From positions 1 to 14,569 of the forward strand of contig JAGPGE010000048.1 in NCBI GenBank assembly GCA_018056145.1: DNA of 14,569 bases, in the 5' to 3' direction. How positions within the stretch are numbered: position 1 is the stretch's first letter; each line of letters starts with the position of its first letter. Shown one piece after another: positions 1 to 7,505 of the stretch. The notes beneath the pieces are model-generated. The model saw nothing but the letters and a program-made list of their open reading frames with translations, had not been told where the DNA came from and ran no database searches. The translations under genes were made by a program, and so were the position numbers. The DNA is from Armatimonadota bacterium. Its GTDB lineage: Bacteria; Armatimonadota; Zipacnadia; Zipacnadales; JABUFB01.

Positions 1-2740
1 CCGCAGTGACGCCCTCGGCCCGCGCGATTCTCTCGAACTCGTCCGCGAGCGCTGCCACGCGCTCCCCCCTTTGTTGGATGAGGGCATCCTCTTTTTCCGT
101 GAATGCGCCTGACGTGCCCAGGGTGATGGCCGCATACAGGACGGGCAGGCGAGCAACCTGAACCCGGTGCAGGAGCACCGGGTCGTCCTTCACCGAGGCC
201 TCAGCACGGTCGAAGATCGCTTGGGCCGAAGCGATTAGCTTCGGGGTTATGTATTCCCGGGGGTGGGTGTAGATCATCACATGCTGCTTGGGGTTCTGTT
301 GCGTAGCGTCGTGGATGAGGTTGATGTACCGGCGCACGTGCGGCGCCGCCGGACCGTAATACGCAGCGCAGAACTCGGCGATGGCCCGCTCGGTGTCGTA
401 GGTCGGGTCCCAGAGCGTCTTGGCCATGATGTAGTTGCGCAGTTCCTGGAGTTCCGAGCCCTTCGTAAAGTAGCAGGACTCCTCATAGATGCCCTTCACA
501 CCATTGTTGATGAAGAAGTTGATATTGGGCTTCAGCACCCGCAGGTTCGGGAATGGGCAGATGGAATGGGCGTAGTTGATCACGTAGTCCCAGATCCAGA
601 GCCGGTCGCAGATCCTGTTCCAGCCGCGAATGTCCTCAGCGAAGCTCCTGTTGAAGGGGTCCGTCCCGAGCGGGTGGATGAAACAGCACTCGATACTGCA
701 CAGGCAGATAATCACATTCGGGCGTGGCTTCGTGATCTTCGGCGGCTTGCGAGTGTACTGGTAGGCCAGTGTCTCGATGGCCACGTCCGGGTAGTCGTCC
801 TTGATGTCGTCGGCGATGGCATTGCAGAAGCGCACCACCGGACCTGCCTGGCTGCCCTCTTCCTCGGCCACCGCTTTGCAGTTCTCGCACTCGCAGTAGT
901 TGTGGGTGTCATTCTGCGAGACCGAGAAGACCTTCTTGTCCGGGTGCTCGCGAATCCAGCGACGCACGCCCTCGGTGCAGATGCGCAGCACATCGGGATT
1001 GGTCAGGCACAGCTGCGCATATCCTGACTGGCGCTTGCCGCCCACCAGCGAGAAATACTCGGGGTGCGTGTCGAAATACCGCTCCGGCGGGCAGAGCGCG
1101 GCGAAGGTATGGGCCAGTCCCATGACCCCCCGGGTCCCGCCCTGTTCGGCGCTCATCCCGTGATTGTCCCCATTGAGCCGCAGCCGCGCCGCGAAGCCGC
1201 CGTTCCGCGCCACAGGGTAGTCCCCCATCCGGAACTCCAGCGGCGGGGTGTAGCGCCTATCAAGCTCGGGCACGTTGATCGCGCCCTTCCGGGGCCACGT
1301 GGCGCAGTCCGGGGTGAACCAGCGGCACCCAAGGTTGTCCTCAAGGAAGCAGTAGACGGCGTAGAGTACGCCGCGCTCATTGCCCGCGAGAATCAGCGCC
1401 GGGCCCGCCGTCCTAATGTGAATCCCCTCCTGGCCCAGACCCTCGAAATCGATGTCGGGTGCGAGCCGCCGGGTCTGGCGGCACTTGCCCACGAGTATCG
1501 GCGTAAGCCCCCGGGCCGCCCGCTCCGTCAGAACCGGGAACTCAGTCCCGGTGATGAGTTCGAGGTGGTATCTCATCTCGCGTGCTGCATACTCCTCCTG
1601 GGCAGTGGCGCGATTCGGTACTACGATGGCATGGGTCTGCGGGGTGAGCGCCCGGCCGCCGATGCGCACCGAGCATGAGCCGAGACTCTCGCGACGCGCT
1701 TCCACCAGCCTCGCCTCCTCATCCGTTGCCGCGATGACCTTCGCCAGTTCGACGGCGGCCACACTGTCCGCCGGGATCTGCTGGGCCGCGTTCTGGAGCG
1801 CTTCGCGGGTCCGATCCATCCGCGCCATGGTCTCTGCCACAGTCCCCAGCGGCACGCCCGATGCCGTGGCGCTGCGGGCCACCATCTGGAACGCCTGCAC
1901 GGTCCGCTCATTACCGGCGTTGGCCGCCAGCGCTTCCACCGCCATGAGCAGCCGCTCGTCATTTCCGAATCCCCGGGCAATCTCATCGAACCGTCGCATG
2001 CCCTCGTGCCAGGTAGGGCCGCCGTGGGCCAGCATCTCCACCACGTAAGGCCTGCGTTCGGCCGGGTCTTCAATATGCAGGGCGATCTGATTCGCGATGT
2101 CCGCGCGGGCGATGCCCGTGGCCGCTTTCATCAGGTCCGCGGCCCTCTCGATGCGGCCCTGCCTGATGTACCAGCGAGCAAGCATCTGCGTCTCATCGTC
2201 GGTGCGAGGGGTTTTCGCCTCTATCTCGGCCATGACTTCAGCGGCCTCGGCGATCTTCTCAACCACCACGTCGTCCACCCACACCGCGCTGTTTTCGGCA
2301 TTGAGGTAGGCCAGGGCATTCACGCGCATGGTCCCGTTCGGCGCGACGAAGGTGGCCTCCACTCGTGTCCACTCGCCGGCAACCCGCACAACGTGTGGGG
2401 TCACGAAGGCCCACTCGTAGCTGTTCCAATCGTAGCAATGGGGCGCGAAGAAGGTGCCCGCGCCGACACTGCCTTTCACCCACTCGGTCACCCTGTAGCG
2501 CGCGAAGGGCTCCACCGTCAGGGTGGCCCCGAGCTCGCCCCAGTAGTTACGGGCGCCGACGCGCAGACAGCCTGCGCGCTCGCCGTTGTGGGCCTGACCG
2601 ACTTCCCCGGTGGTCTCGAAGCCCGGGTCCGGGTACAGGTTCTCCGCGACCGCCGCGCCAGGCCGGATCATCAGCACACACACGGCCATGGTGAGCCCTA
2701 TCAACGTTCCCCGCAGGCCCCAGCAACCGATCATCTTCAT
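1..2740 (-). CDS. Secreted DUF4838 domain protein, 3' end outside window
   Basis: This frame is open for 913 codons from ATG 2738-2740 to the window edge, so the C-terminus is missing. Residues 1-32 form a signal peptide with a likely AVA|EN cleavage site. Residues 33-161 look like a carbohydrate-binding beta-sandwich, starting NLYPDPGFE and ending VWVDDVVVEK. Residues 165-345 are helical and repeat-like. Residues 355-480 match the GH67/GH20-type N-terminal domain (QEEYAAREMRYHLELITG, then YAVYCFLEDNLGCRWF). Residues 500-790 are DUF4838, with YFDTHPEYFSL, the YCECENC cysteine cluster (C616, C618, C621) and the ECCFIHPL stretch. The family sits beside glycoside hydrolases in many genomes, but its reaction is not established to my knowledge. 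The start is supported by AGGAGG five bases upstream. It is likely extracellular and polysaccharide-related. The family call is firm; enzymatic activity is inference. Confidence 0.9.
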   Translation of the reverse strand, partial: MKMIGCWGLRGTLIGLTMAVCVLMIRPGAAVAENLYPDPGFETTGEVGQAHNGERAGCLRVGARNYWGELGATLTVEPFARYRVTEWVKGSVGAGTFFAPHCYDWNSYEWAFVTPHVVRVAGEWTRVEATFVAPNGTMRVNALAYLNAENSAVWVDDVVVEKIAEAAEVMAEIEAKTPRTDDETQMLARWYIRQGRIERAADLMKAATGIARADIANQIALHIEDPAERRPYVVEMLAHGGPTWHEGMRRFDEIARGFGNDERLLMAVEALAANAGNERTVQAFQMVARSATASGVPLGTVAETMARMDRTREALQNAAQQIPADSVAAVELAKVIAATDEEARLVEARRESLGSCSVRIGGRALTPQTHAIVVPNRATAQEEYAAREMRYHLELITGTEFPVLTERAARGLTPILVGKCRQTRRLAPDIDFEGLGQEGIHIRTAGPALILAGNERGVLYAVYCFLEDNLGCRWFTPDCATWPRKGAINVPELDRRYTPPLEFRMGDYPVARNGGFAARLRLNGDNHGMSAEQGGTRGVMGLAHTFAALCPPERYFDTHPEYFSLVGGKRQSGYAQLCLTNPDVLRICTEGVRRWIREHPDKKVFSVSQNDTHNYCECENCKAVAEEEGSQAGPVVRFCNAIADDIKDDYPDVAIETLAYQYTRKPPKITKPRPNVIICLCSIECCFIHPLGTDPFNRSFAEDIRGWNRICDRLWIWDYVINYAHSICPFPNLRVLKPNINFFINNGVKGIYEESCYFTKGSELQELRNYIMAKTLWDPTYDTERAIAEFCAAYYGPAAPHVRRYINLIHDATQQNPKQHVMIYTHPREYITPKLIASAQAIFDRAEASVKDDPVLLHRVQVARLPVLYAAITLGTSGAFTEKEDALIQQRGERVAALADEFERIARAEGVTA

Positions 2741-2744
2741 GGCG

Positions 2745-2751
2745 ACCTCCT
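2745..2751 (-). promoter_or_regulatory. Shine-Dalgarno site of the DUF4838 gene
   Basis: Read on the minus strand this is AGGAGGT, five bases before ATG 2740. It fixes the start in preference to the in-frame ATG two codons later. Confidence 0.8.
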
Positions 2752-2756
2752 GAATC

Positions 2757-2780
2757 CGCAGACCAGACATGCTGTCTGCG
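2757..2780. repeat. Two mutually exclusive small hairpins upstream of the DUF4838 gene
   Basis: CGCAGAC (2757-2763) can pair with GTCTGCG (2774-2780). Alternatively CAGACA (2764-2769) can pair with TGTCTG (2773-2778) around a TGC loop. Both structures use the same right arm, so only one can form at a time. They lie just upstream of the ribosome binding site in the 165-base gap after the C25 gene. This could be leader structure, an operator or chance. Confidence 0.35.
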
Positions 2781-2905
2781 CTGTGCGATCTGCCGGCCGG
2801 AAACACCTGGGATGCCGGCCCGGCAAGGGGACGAGCTCATCCGGATGGTGGAAATGGAGGCTCCGCCGAATCCAACGATCCCGCGGTCTGCCTGGCCACC
2901 CGGGA

Positions 2906-4270
2906 TTACTTCTCCTCGGCCCGCGGGATACTCACCGCCGGGTCGCCGAAGAGCATGAACTTCATGCCCTGGAAAAAGATGCTGGGCGGGTACCAGTCCT
3001 CCGTAGGAGTCAGTTCGTCCAGCTTCTCGGCCTGCCAGTAGTAGGCAAGCGCGTCCTTCCAGGCTGAGCCGACAGTAGGGCCCCCCGTGGAGACGCTCTG
3101 CAGGAAGCCGTCCAGAAGCGTCATGGCGCACGGCTGCGCGCCGGTATTGCAGCCGATGTAGGCCACCGCACCACTGCGGGGTAAGCGCAGAAGGCGTTCT
3201 CCCAGTCCCGTGCTGTTGAGGCGTCCCGGTTGCAGCGCCGCGGGTGCGGGCGGTTCCGAAGTGAACACTTCGCCGTCCACCGTGCCGCGATGCAAAATAC
3301 CGTCTGCGTCCAGGTAAGCGCCATACGGCGGCTCCGTGGCAAAGTGCGCGGTCCCGCAGCCCACGGAGAAGAAGATGGCGGGAGCCGCCGCGACCAGTGC
3401 GTCACGCTCCCGGGGGCCCAGGCAGCCATCCCACACATCTGAATTCCCGTGGCCGGCGTGCAGAATGAGTTCCTTCCCGCCCAGGATCGATGCCACGGTG
3501 GTGGCCGGCGTGGGCTGCTTCGCCTCGCCCCCGTAGAACTGCTGCTCTACTGCCCAACCCGCCTTGCCGAGATTCCCCGACTGAGCGCTCAGGCGCTCGC
3601 GCATATCCACCCAGCCGTCCGGGTGCAGCATGAGCGCCGTCGGTGGCCCGGCGCGCTTTGTGCGCTCCCACTCCAGGGTCTTGGCAATTACCGCTCGCAG
3701 GTCGTCTTCCGTTGATACAGGCCAGCGCCCAACGCCGATCTCCGGCACGTAAGAGATGGCGTCGAAGTTGATGGGCGGTTCCTTGAAATGCTCGCCGCGG
3801 ACTTCGCCGAAGTAGCGCGCGTGGAAGCCGTCCTTCCGCGCGTTCCAGTCCTCAAAGCCGCCGTCGTCCTTCGCGAGGTCCGCGTAGTAAAGGTCGCTGG
3901 CATAGAAAGCATAGTCGAACGCTTCGGGGGTATTGCGATCCAGCACCATCCACCGCACGGGGAAGGTATCCGCGTCGCCCACCAGCAGGGCCAGTTGCAG
4001 CCGATTGTCGCGCCACTCGCGGTGCAGATAGCGCTTGATCCGCTCCGGCGCGTCGGCGCCTTCCTCCCGGGCCAGCACATCCTCGACCGCCACGCATCGC
4101 GCGTCGAAGCTCTGAGCGCGGGCCTCCACCCAGGGACGCATGTCATCCACCCATGCGCCGGGGCAGATCGCCACCAGACCAGGGAGCGCAGGGGCATCCT
4201 GCGCGGGCACGGGAGCCACCAGCCCGAGGGACGCCACGACCGCAAAGCAGAGCATTCCGGGGCGAGTCAT
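2906..4270 (-). CDS. Secreted gingipain-like cysteine protease (peptidase family C25)
   Basis: A protein of 454 residues, starting at ATG 4268-4270. A signal peptide covers residues 1-23, with likely cleavage at VPA|QD. The catalytic pair of family C25 is visible: His in LILHAGHGN (H274, with H271 nearby) and Cys in FFSVGCGT (C305). Other family features are VGDADTFPVRW near residue 97, GVGRWPV at 179-185 and the closing MLFGDPAVSI at 439-448. The family cleaves proteins outside the cell, and gingipains prefer Arg or Lys; specificity here cannot be read. The protein is close to a bare catalytic domain and ends ten residues after FGDP, with no haemagglutinin/adhesin region and no type IX sorting domain. 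The frame extends far upstream without a stop, but the internal signal peptide and a GAGGTG ribosome binding site about ten bases away favour this start. It shares strand with the DUF4838 gene, 165 bases downstream. Confidence 0.85.
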   Translation of the reverse strand: MTRPGMLCFAVVASLGLVAPVPAQDAPALPGLVAICPGAWVDDMRPWVEARAQSFDARCVAVEDVLAREEGADAPERIKRYLHREWRDNRLQLALLVGDADTFPVRWMVLDRNTPEAFDYAFYASDLYYADLAKDDGGFEDWNARKDGFHARYFGEVRGEHFKEPPINFDAISYVPEIGVGRWPVSTEDDLRAVIAKTLEWERTKRAGPPTALMLHPDGWVDMRERLSAQSGNLGKAGWAVEQQFYGGEAKQPTPATTVASILGGKELILHAGHGNSDVWDGCLGPRERDALVAAAPAIFFSVGCGTAHFATEPPYGAYLDADGILHRGTVDGEVFTSEPPAPAALQPGRLNSTGLGERLLRLPRSGAVAYIGCNTGAQPCAMTLLDGFLQSVSTGGPTVGSAWKDALAYYWQAEKLDELTPTEDWYPPSIFFQGMKFMLFGDPAVSIPRAEEK

Positions 4271-4530
4271 AGTCCCGCCATCACCTCGAGGCGCGAACCA
4301 GAATGAGAGACCGGTATAGTTCCCGACGAGCTCCGCTTCGGGCAACTCGACCCTCAGCAGGCCCTGCATCGTGGTGATCCAAAGCTTGCCGGGCTCAACC
4401 TCGAACACATGAGGATAAGAGAGCCGGCTGCCCTTGTTGGTCGCGAAGACCTGCGGATCGGTCCACGTCTTGCCCTCGTCCTCGTAGACGTACGGGACCG
4501 TAATGTGGTGGCCCATTCCCCGAACATCCC
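4271..4530 (-). pseudogene. C-terminal remnant of a BNR-repeat/sialidase-type protein
   Basis: The minus-strand translation contains EDEGKTWTDPQVFATN, then SYPHVFEVEPGKLWITTMQG and LLRVELPEAEL. The Asp-box-like DEGKTW and the SYP..FE..PG.LWITTMQG pattern are typical of the last blades of bacterial exo-sialidase-like (BNR) proteins. Only about 85 residues remain, so the five earlier blades and the catalytic residues are absent. Translation upstream of about 4530 no longer resembles the family. No stop separates the remnant from the C25 protease: it reads in frame into that protein's signal peptide. In another frame a TGA overlaps the protease ATG as ATGA. I read this as a decayed gene, left by a deletion that also brought the protease and ald together; a recent fusion is less likely. 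The left boundary is approximate. Confidence 0.65.
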
Positions 4531-4729
4531 CCAGGTCCCTCCCGGATGCGCAGTCGGTGACTGGCAAGCGCCTCACCTGAAGGTTGTGCCGGCGTGCAGG
4601 GGAGACCGGCACGAACAGGGAAATATCCTCACAGGACCTTCCCGATGACTTCGGGAAAGTGATCGCCGGCATCGGGGAGCCCGGGGTAGTGACGCCGGCG
4701 CCGGACCGAGCAGGATGGGAGTGAGCCGC
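4531..4729. other. Non-coding spacer upstream of ald and of the sialidase remnant
   Basis: This stretch separates the minus-strand sialidase debris from the plus-strand alanine dehydrogenase start. The minus-strand frame is open here (from ATG 4672) but resembles no family. It contains a hairpin, TTCCCGA 4639-4645 pairing with TCGGGAA 4651-4657 around a five-base loop. I see no convincing -35/-10 pair for ald. Confidence 0.4.
4639..4657. repeat. Seven-bp inverted repeat upstream of ald
   Basis: TTCCCGA and TCGGGAA form a perfect seven-bp stem with loop TGACT, 73 bases before the ald start. There is no T-run on either side, so an intrinsic terminator is not supported. It could be an operator half-site pair or chance. 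Confidence 0.3.
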
Positions 4730-5839
4730 ATGCGTATCGGAGTCCCGCGAGAAGTCAAGACCGAGGAGAACCGCGTGGGCTGCACGCCAGGCGGCGTGCG
4801 GATGTTCACCAGCAAGGGGCATCAGGTGTTCGTCGAGAAGGACGCCGGAGCGGGAGCCGGATTTCCTGATGCCGCCTACCGGGAAGCGGGCGCCACGCTG
4901 GTGTCCTCCGCAGCCGAGGCCTGGCAATGTGACCTTGTGCTGAAGGTGAAGGAGCCGATCGCTGAGGAGTACCCTTACCTGCGCCCCGGTCTGCTCCTGT
5001 TCACCTACCTGCACCTGGCGGCGAATCGACCGCTGACAGAAGCCCTCGTAGCCTCCGGCACGACGGCCATCGCATACGAGACGGTTGCGGTGGGGCGCCA
5101 CCTGCCACTGCTCGAGCCCATGAGCGAAATCGCGGGACGCATGAGCGCCATCGTTGGGGCCTATCACCTGAGCACCACGCAGGGAGGCAAAGGCGTCCTG
5201 CTCGACGGGGTACCGGGGGTGCTGCCGGGGAATGTGGTGGTGATCGGCGACGGGACAGCAGGCACGAACGCCGCGCGGATGGCCTCTGGACTTGGGGCGG
5301 ACGTGACTGTCCTGGAAGTTGACCCGGAACGCATGCGCTTCCTGGACCTGGCGATCCCCGGCGTCAATACCCTCTACTCCAATGAACACAACCTTGTGGA
5401 GTGCCTCCCTCGCGCAGACCTGCTGATCTGCGCGGTGCTTGTGCCCGGAGCGAAAACCCCCAAGCTCATCAAGCGGGAGATGCTGGATCTAATGGAGCCG
5501 GGGTCCGTGCTGGTGGATATCGCCATTGACCAGGGCGGCTGCGCGGAGACATCGCGCCCTACGACCCATCTCGACCCGGTCTTCACAGAGCACGGGGTCA
5601 TTCACTACTGCGTCGCGAACATGCCGGGCACATACGCGCGCACCGCCACGCAGGCGCTCACCAACGCGACACTGCCGTACGCCGTGAAACTGGCCACTCT
5701 CGGGCTTGACGAGGCGCTTCGCAAGATGCCCGAACTTCAGCCCGGGGTCAATGTAATCGCGGGGAATGTCGTCCATCAGGCAGTGGCCGACGCACACGGA
5801 CTGCCGTTCAGACCGTGGGAAGAGGTCGGGGGCGAGTAG
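4730..5839 (+). CDS. ald: Alanine dehydrogenase
   Basis: A protein of 369 residues, the usual length for L-alanine dehydrogenase, which interconverts L-alanine and pyruvate plus ammonia using NAD in the cytoplasm. The N-terminus MRIGVPREVKTEENRV carries the substrate-binding Arg15. Lys74 (LKVKEP) and the catalytic His95 (TYLHLA) are present. Residues 130-140 are MSEIAGRMSAI. The Rossmann loop is GDGTAG (173-178), keeping GxGxxG, followed by the NAD-ribose acid D198 in LEVDPERM. Catalytic Asp267 lies in IDQGG, and ANMPGTYARTATQAL (296-310) is the family signature. I chose the ATG at 4730 because GGGAG lies about seven bases upstream and the family starts MRIGVP; the ATG at 4715 would add five unconserved residues. 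No residue is missing and it appears functional. It is flanked by the sialidase debris and PhoH, neither related in function. Confidence 0.97.
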   Translation: MRIGVPREVKTEENRVGCTPGGVRMFTSKGHQVFVEKDAGAGAGFPDAAYREAGATLVSSAAEAWQCDLVLKVKEPIAEEYPYLRPGLLLFTYLHLAANRPLTEALVASGTTAIAYETVAVGRHLPLLEPMSEIAGRMSAIVGAYHLSTTQGGKGVLLDGVPGVLPGNVVVIGDGTAGTNAARMASGLGADVTVLEVDPERMRFLDLAIPGVNTLYSNEHNLVECLPRADLLICAVLVPGAKTPKLIKREMLDLMEPGSVLVDIAIDQGGCAETSRPTTHLDPVFTEHGVIHYCVANMPGTYARTATQALTNATLPYAVKLATLGLDEALRKMPELQPGVNVIAGNVVHQAVADAHGLPFRPWEEVGGE

Positions 5840-5881
5840 CCAATTGACAGCCAGAAGTACCCGCGCACCGCTTGGCGGGAG

Positions 5882-5890
5882 AAGGAGGTG
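5882..5890 (+). promoter_or_regulatory. Strong Shine-Dalgarno site before a 33-codon ORF
   Basis: AAGGAGGTG matches the 16S anti-SD core over nine bases and ends two bases before ATG 5893, leaving four bases between GGAGG and the ATG. It is a stronger match than the site in front of phoH itself and is the main reason to consider the small ORF real. Confidence 0.55.
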
Positions 5891-5892
5891 AG

Positions 5893-5994
5893 ATGCCGGC
5901 CCGGGAAATGCCGACGCGCCTTCATCGATTCATAACACGAAGCAAACACAATCGTAGTGTGACCGTGGCTATTCTTGCGTGGCCATACAACTGA
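5893..5994 (+). CDS. Possible small protein of 33 residues upstream of PIN-PhoH
   Basis: The frame runs from ATG 5893 to TGA 5992-5994 and encodes a basic peptide beginning MPAREMPTRLHRF and ending ILAWPYN. Its support is the near-perfect ribosome binding site just upstream and its position 105 bases before the PIN-PhoH gene on the same strand. Mycobacterial phoH2 has a small upstream gene, phoAT, described as its antitoxin, so this could be a functional analogue; no sequence similarity is claimed. It may instead be a leader peptide or a chance frame. I recognise no domain. Its codon use is less GC-biased at third positions than the neighbouring genes, which argues for caution. Confidence 0.35.
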   Translation: MPAREMPTRLHRFITRSKHNRSVTVAILAWPYN

Positions 5995-6005
5995 CCGGTC
6001 AATTG
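5988..6005. promoter_or_regulatory. 18-bp near-perfect palindrome between the small ORF and phoH
   Basis: CAACTGACCGGTCAATTG is self-complementary apart from one mismatched pair (5991/6002). The inner ten bases, TGACCGGTCA, are perfect and include the stop codon of the small ORF. It lies 95 bases before the phoH start. The form suits a dimeric repressor operator or a short RNA hairpin. No regulator is encoded nearby and no promoter elements are evident. Confidence 0.4.
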
Positions 6006-6099
6006 CAGTGGCCGGATCACGAGGAGGGATGCTGCCACTCGCCTTGTCGACCCAGTCCCGCCCATCGCAGCCCATATCAGCGACCAATGGAGCCGGCAG

Positions 6100-7431
6100 A
6101 TGCGATCGAACGGACGCCGCAAGCTATTCGTACTCGATACCTCCGTCCTAATCCACGATCCAGACGCTCTGCAACGCTTCGAAGAACATGACATCGTCCT
6201 TCCCTATGTGGTGATCCATGAACTCGGTGGCCTGCTGACCGCGCCCAATGGCCGGGGAACGGCGGCGCTTGCGGTGCTGCGGCAACTTGAGCAACTCCGC
6301 CTGGTTCAGCCGAGTCTCAGTGACGTGCCTTTGGGGCCCGACCTGGGGAGCCTGACAGTTGACACCCCTCTCACTCACGACCTTCCGGCAGCCGATGACG
6401 TCCCACGCGCGCTGCGCGACGACCTGGTGATCCGGTGTGCTCGGCGTCTCAGGGAGATGCGTGACGAAGTCGTGGTGGTCAGCAAGGACCTCGGCCTGCG
6501 CATCAAGGCCGCTGCCCAGGGACTGGATGTTGAAGACTACCTCAACACCAAGGTCAAAGACTGGGAGCGACGCTACACCGGCCTGCACCCTGACACAATC
6601 GTGCTCCCGGCAGCTGCCGGAGACGGCCTGCAAAGTGACGACGTGCCCACACCTCCGGGGCTGCTCGAGAACGAGTTCTGCTACGTCGAGCTCGACGGCC
6701 ATGGGGAGATGGGCCGATTCCTCTGCCGAAATCGCGGGGGCAAGCTGCACATGGTGCCCCGGAAGTTCCGCAGCATCTGGGGGATCAGGCCCAGGGACGA
6801 TTACCAACGCATGGCGATGGACGTGCTCCTGGACGAAGACGTGCGGTGCGTCGCGCTCATGGGGGTCGCCGGCGGCGGCAAGACCCTTCTCACGCTTGCG
6901 GTTGGCCTCGAGCAGATCGCCCAAGGGGAGCATGAGAGCATCCTCGCCATCAAACCCGTTGTCCCCGTGGGCCGGCGCGACATTGGCTACCTGAAGGGCG
7001 ACAAGGACGAGAAGCTCCAATCCTGGCTCATGCCCGTGTTCGACAATCTGCGCGTGCTTCAGATGCACAGCGGGCGCAGTCTCGACGTGGACCGCATGCG
7101 CCAGAGCGGCCAACTGCAGATGGAGACGCTCACGTATCTGCGGGGGCGCACACTCCACGGCTACTGGGCGTTATTGGATGAGATGCAGAATACGACGCGA
7201 CTGGAGGCCGTCACCGCGCTGTCACGCATGGGCGAAAAGACGAAGTGCGTGCTGCTGGCGGATGTCACGCAGATCGATAACCCATACGTGGATGCGCAGT
7301 CGTGCGGTGCAGCGGCCGCGGTCGAGAGCCTCAAAGGCTCGCCGCTCTTCGCGGCCGTACCGCTGAGCGTGTCCCAGCGCTCGCCCTTCGCGCAATTGGT
7401 CTCGGAGAGAATGCAGGCTTGCGCCTCCTGA
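6100..7431 (+). CDS. PIN domain-PhoH family ATPase fusion protein (PhoH2/YlaK type)
   Basis: A protein of 443 residues, matching the 430-460 usual for PIN-PhoH proteins. The N-terminal PIN ribonuclease domain (about 7-145) has the expected acids: D13 in LDTSVLIHD, E41 in VIHELGG, D107/D108 in RDDLVIRCA and D130 in VVSKDLGLR. A linker with beta content (about 165-225) follows. The PhoH ATPase domain (about 230-440) has Walker A GVAGGGKT (255-262), Walker B WALLDE (356-361) and IKPVVPVGRRDIGYLKGD (284-301), typical of the family. Characterised relatives are reported to unwind and cut RNA in an ATP-dependent, sequence-selective way in the cytoplasm. The start is ATG 6100 with GGAG seven bases before it. 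Catalytic and nucleotide-binding residues all appear intact. A strong stem follows 18 bases after the stop. The family is certain; the target RNA is unknown. Confidence 0.95.
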   Translation: MRSNGRRKLFVLDTSVLIHDPDALQRFEEHDIVLPYVVIHELGGLLTAPNGRGTAALAVLRQLEQLRLVQPSLSDVPLGPDLGSLTVDTPLTHDLPAADDVPRALRDDLVIRCARRLREMRDEVVVVSKDLGLRIKAAAQGLDVEDYLNTKVKDWERRYTGLHPDTIVLPAAAGDGLQSDDVPTPPGLLENEFCYVELDGHGEMGRFLCRNRGGKLHMVPRKFRSIWGIRPRDDYQRMAMDVLLDEDVRCVALMGVAGGGKTLLTLAVGLEQIAQGEHESILAIKPVVPVGRRDIGYLKGDKDEKLQSWLMPVFDNLRVLQMHSGRSLDVDRMRQSGQLQMETLTYLRGRTLHGYWALLDEMQNTTRLEAVTALSRMGEKTKCVLLADVTQIDNPYVDAQSCGAAAAVESLKGSPLFAAVPLSVSQRSPFAQLVSERMQACAS

Positions 7432-7448
7432 CACACCCTGAGTGTTCT

Positions 7449-7492
7449 GCTCCGGGGATCGCCGCATCAGGGGCACACGCGATCCCCGGAGC
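7449..7492. terminator. Perfect 14-bp stem between convergent genes, likely bidirectional terminator
   Basis: GCTCCGGGGATCGC (7449-7462) pairs without mismatch with the complement at 7479-7492, leaving a 16-base loop. It lies between the stop of the PhoH gene (7431) and the stop of the convergent hydrolase gene (7506), the usual place for a shared terminator. No T-run follows on either strand, so termination would not be classical; it may also protect mRNA 3' ends. Confidence 0.6.
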
Positions 7493-7505
7493 CGCGGACT
7501 GTCTG

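Noticed and set aside
2006..3067. 353-codon plus-strand frame
   Set aside because: It is antisense to the DUF4838 gene and the protease end, rich in Arg, His, Gly and Pro, with no recognisable motif.
4271..5389. Long minus-strand open frame opposite ald that would extend the C25 protease to 827 residues
   Set aside because: Most of it is antisense to a well-conserved alanine dehydrogenase and has no protein-like pattern; only the sialidase remnant within it resembles a protein, and the protease has its own signal peptide at 4270.
5844..5849. TTGACA resembling a -35 box after ald
   Set aside because: No -10-like hexamer occurs 16-18 bases downstream.
6029..6154. Short frame at ATG 6029 after GAGGAGG
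   Set aside because: The ribosome binding site is only one base from the ATG, too close for normal initiation, and the frame overlaps phoH.
5979..6191. 70-codon plus-strand GTG frame overlapping the phoH start
   Set aside because: It has no ribosome binding site, and its second half is Arg-rich translation of phoH in another frame; the 5893 ORF is the better small-gene candidate.
6148..7158. 336-codon minus-strand frame opposite phoH
   Set aside because: It mirrors the codon bias of phoH; no domain or ribosome binding site is visible.
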